From: Rhodoferax sp. TH121
GTDB taxonomy: Bacteria > Pseudomonadota > Gammaproteobacteria > Burkholderiales > Burkholderiaceae_C
Direction: 5' to 3'
DNA length: 64,000 nt
Assembly (NCBI RefSeq): GCF_002251855.1
Contig: NZ_NOXW01000022.1
Span: forward strand, 806,001-870,000
How positions within the stretch are numbered: the stretch's first letter is position 1; each line of letters starts with the position of its first letter. Below the pieces are notes generated by a model. It was not told the origin of the DNA and searched no databases. It saw only the letters and a program-made list of their open reading frames with translations. Position numbers and translations under genes: made by a program. Shown here piece by piece: positions 62,818 through 64,000 of the stretch.

Positions 62818-63129
62818 ATGTACGCGGTCATAAAAACCGGTGGCAAGCAATATCGCGTTGCTGCTGGCGAAAAAATTAAAGTAGAACAGATTGCTGCGGA
62901 CGTAGGCCAAGAGATCGTGATCGACCAGGTTCTGGCAGTCGGCAACGGCGCAGAACTGAAGGTTGGCACCCCCTTGGTGTCCGGCGCAACAGTTACTGTC
63001 ACAGTAGTGGCACACGGCAAGCACGACAAAGTGAGCATTTTCAAAATGCGTCGTCGCAAGCATTATCAGAAACGTCAAGGACATCGCCAGCAGTTCACCG
63101 AACTGCAAATCGGCGCGATTTCTGCATAA
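62818..63129 (+). CDS. rplU: 50S ribosomal protein L21
   Basis: A 103-residue ribosomal protein with the standard N-terminus [14 protein letters not shown] and the [20 protein letters not shown] stretch that contacts 23S rRNA. Its length equals that of E. coli L21. GAGGTC lies before the ATG at 62818; the longer in-frame version would include promoter and leader. rpmA starts 12 nt after the stop. Confidence 0.98.
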   Translation: MYAVIKTGGKQYRVAAGEKIKVEQIAADVGQEIVIDQVLAVGNGAELKVGTPLVSGATVTVTVVAHGKHDKVSIFKMRRRKHYQKRQGHRQQFTELQIGAISA

Positions 63130-63141
63130 GGGGCATAGGTC

Positions 63142-63399
63142 ATGGCACAGAAAAAAGGCGGCGGCTCTACGCGAAACGGGCGCGATTCCAAGCCCAAGAT
63201 GCTCGGTGTGAAGGCTTTTGGCGGTGAGTTGATCAGCGCTGGTTCCATCATCGTGCGTCAACGCGGTACCAAATTCCATGCTGGCGACAACGTCGGTATG
63301 GGCGTGGACCACACCCTGTTTGCACTGGTAGACGGCCATGTGTCGTTTGCGGTCAAGGGTGCGTTGAACAAGCACACCGTGAGCGTGACAGCAGCGTAA
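63142..63399 (+). CDS. rpmA: 50S ribosomal protein L27
   Basis: An 85-residue ribosomal protein. The N-terminal [19 protein letters not shown] reaches toward the peptidyl-transferase centre, and the core has [19 protein letters not shown]. There is no Firmicutes-type cleavable N-terminal extension. A terminator-like hairpin (63421-63448) separates it from obgE, which may read through partly. Confidence 0.98.
   Translation: MAQKKGGGSTRNGRDSKPKMLGVKAFGGELISAGSIIVRQRGTKFHAGDNVGMGVDHTLFALVDGHVSFAVKGALNKHTVSVTAA

Positions 63400-64000
<601 letters not shown>

Overview
The window reads as chromosomal DNA of a betaproteobacterium, most likely of the Comamonadaceae (Rhodoferax/Polaromonas/Acidovorax-like). 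The reasons are gene order (hisF-hisI-hisE, DUF4870 gene, HIT gene, tatABC, DegS-like protease; petABC-sspAB; pilBCD-coaE-zapD-yacG; ispB opposite rplU-rpmA-obgE), mostly high-GC codon use, and a dispersed 48-50 bp repeat ending in an AGCTAT...ATAGC core. I recall similar repeats from that family but could not search. Both ends cut a gene: hisF lacks its start and obgE lacks its end. No stretch over 300 bases is without a gene; the largest gap (27859-28115) holds a candidate promoter and a palindrome.

1-24.3 kb is housekeeping. It holds the end of the histidine operon, Tat translocase, an envelope protease, a Nif3-like protein, pdxA, mscL, the cytochrome bc1 operon, sspAB, tRNA-Thr, dciA, an M23 peptidase, secA, argJ, an ATPase and a Nudix hydrolase. 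A convergent minus-strand cluster follows (pilB-pilC-pilD-coaE-zapD-yacG). 61.6-64 kb is again core: tRNA-Pro, ispB, rplU, rpmA, obgE.

24.4-61.6 kb is one large exopolysaccharide (EPS) and surface-protein region of the exosortase B type, related in layout to methanolan-like eps loci. It opens with rfbBDAC (dTDP-L-rhamnose) and a divergent PEP-CTERM protein. The export operon follows: epsA (LuxR-type regulator), epsB (initiating phosphoglycosyltransferase), a stand-alone cyclic-nucleotide-binding protein, epsL (outer-membrane barrel), epsD, epsE (export), epsF (Wzz-like) and epsG (BY-kinase-like), then a Wzy/ligase-like protein, an acyltransferase and a glycosyltransferase. From 40.9 to 56 kb lies a mosaic of glycosyltransferases in alternating orientation, with a sugar epimerase, an asparagine-synthetase-like protein without the glutaminase cysteine, an O-acetyltransferase, a PKD/beta-helix lipoprotein, a Wzx flippase and a WecG/TagA enzyme. 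It ends with ugd (UDP-glucuronate), exosortase xrtB, epsI and two GDP-mannose-type pyrophosphorylases.

Together these genes predict a Wzx/Wzy-dependent heteropolysaccharide that could contain rhamnose, glucuronic acid and mannose, with acyl/acetyl decoration, built alongside exosortase-sorted PEP-CTERM protein(s). The least explained parts are two candidate nucleotide-sensing modules in the export operon (an MshEN-like domain on EpsG and the separate cNMP-binding protein), the amidotransferase-like protein, and copies of the dispersed repeat that are translated inside rfbD, manC, a glycosyltransferase and the Nudix gene.
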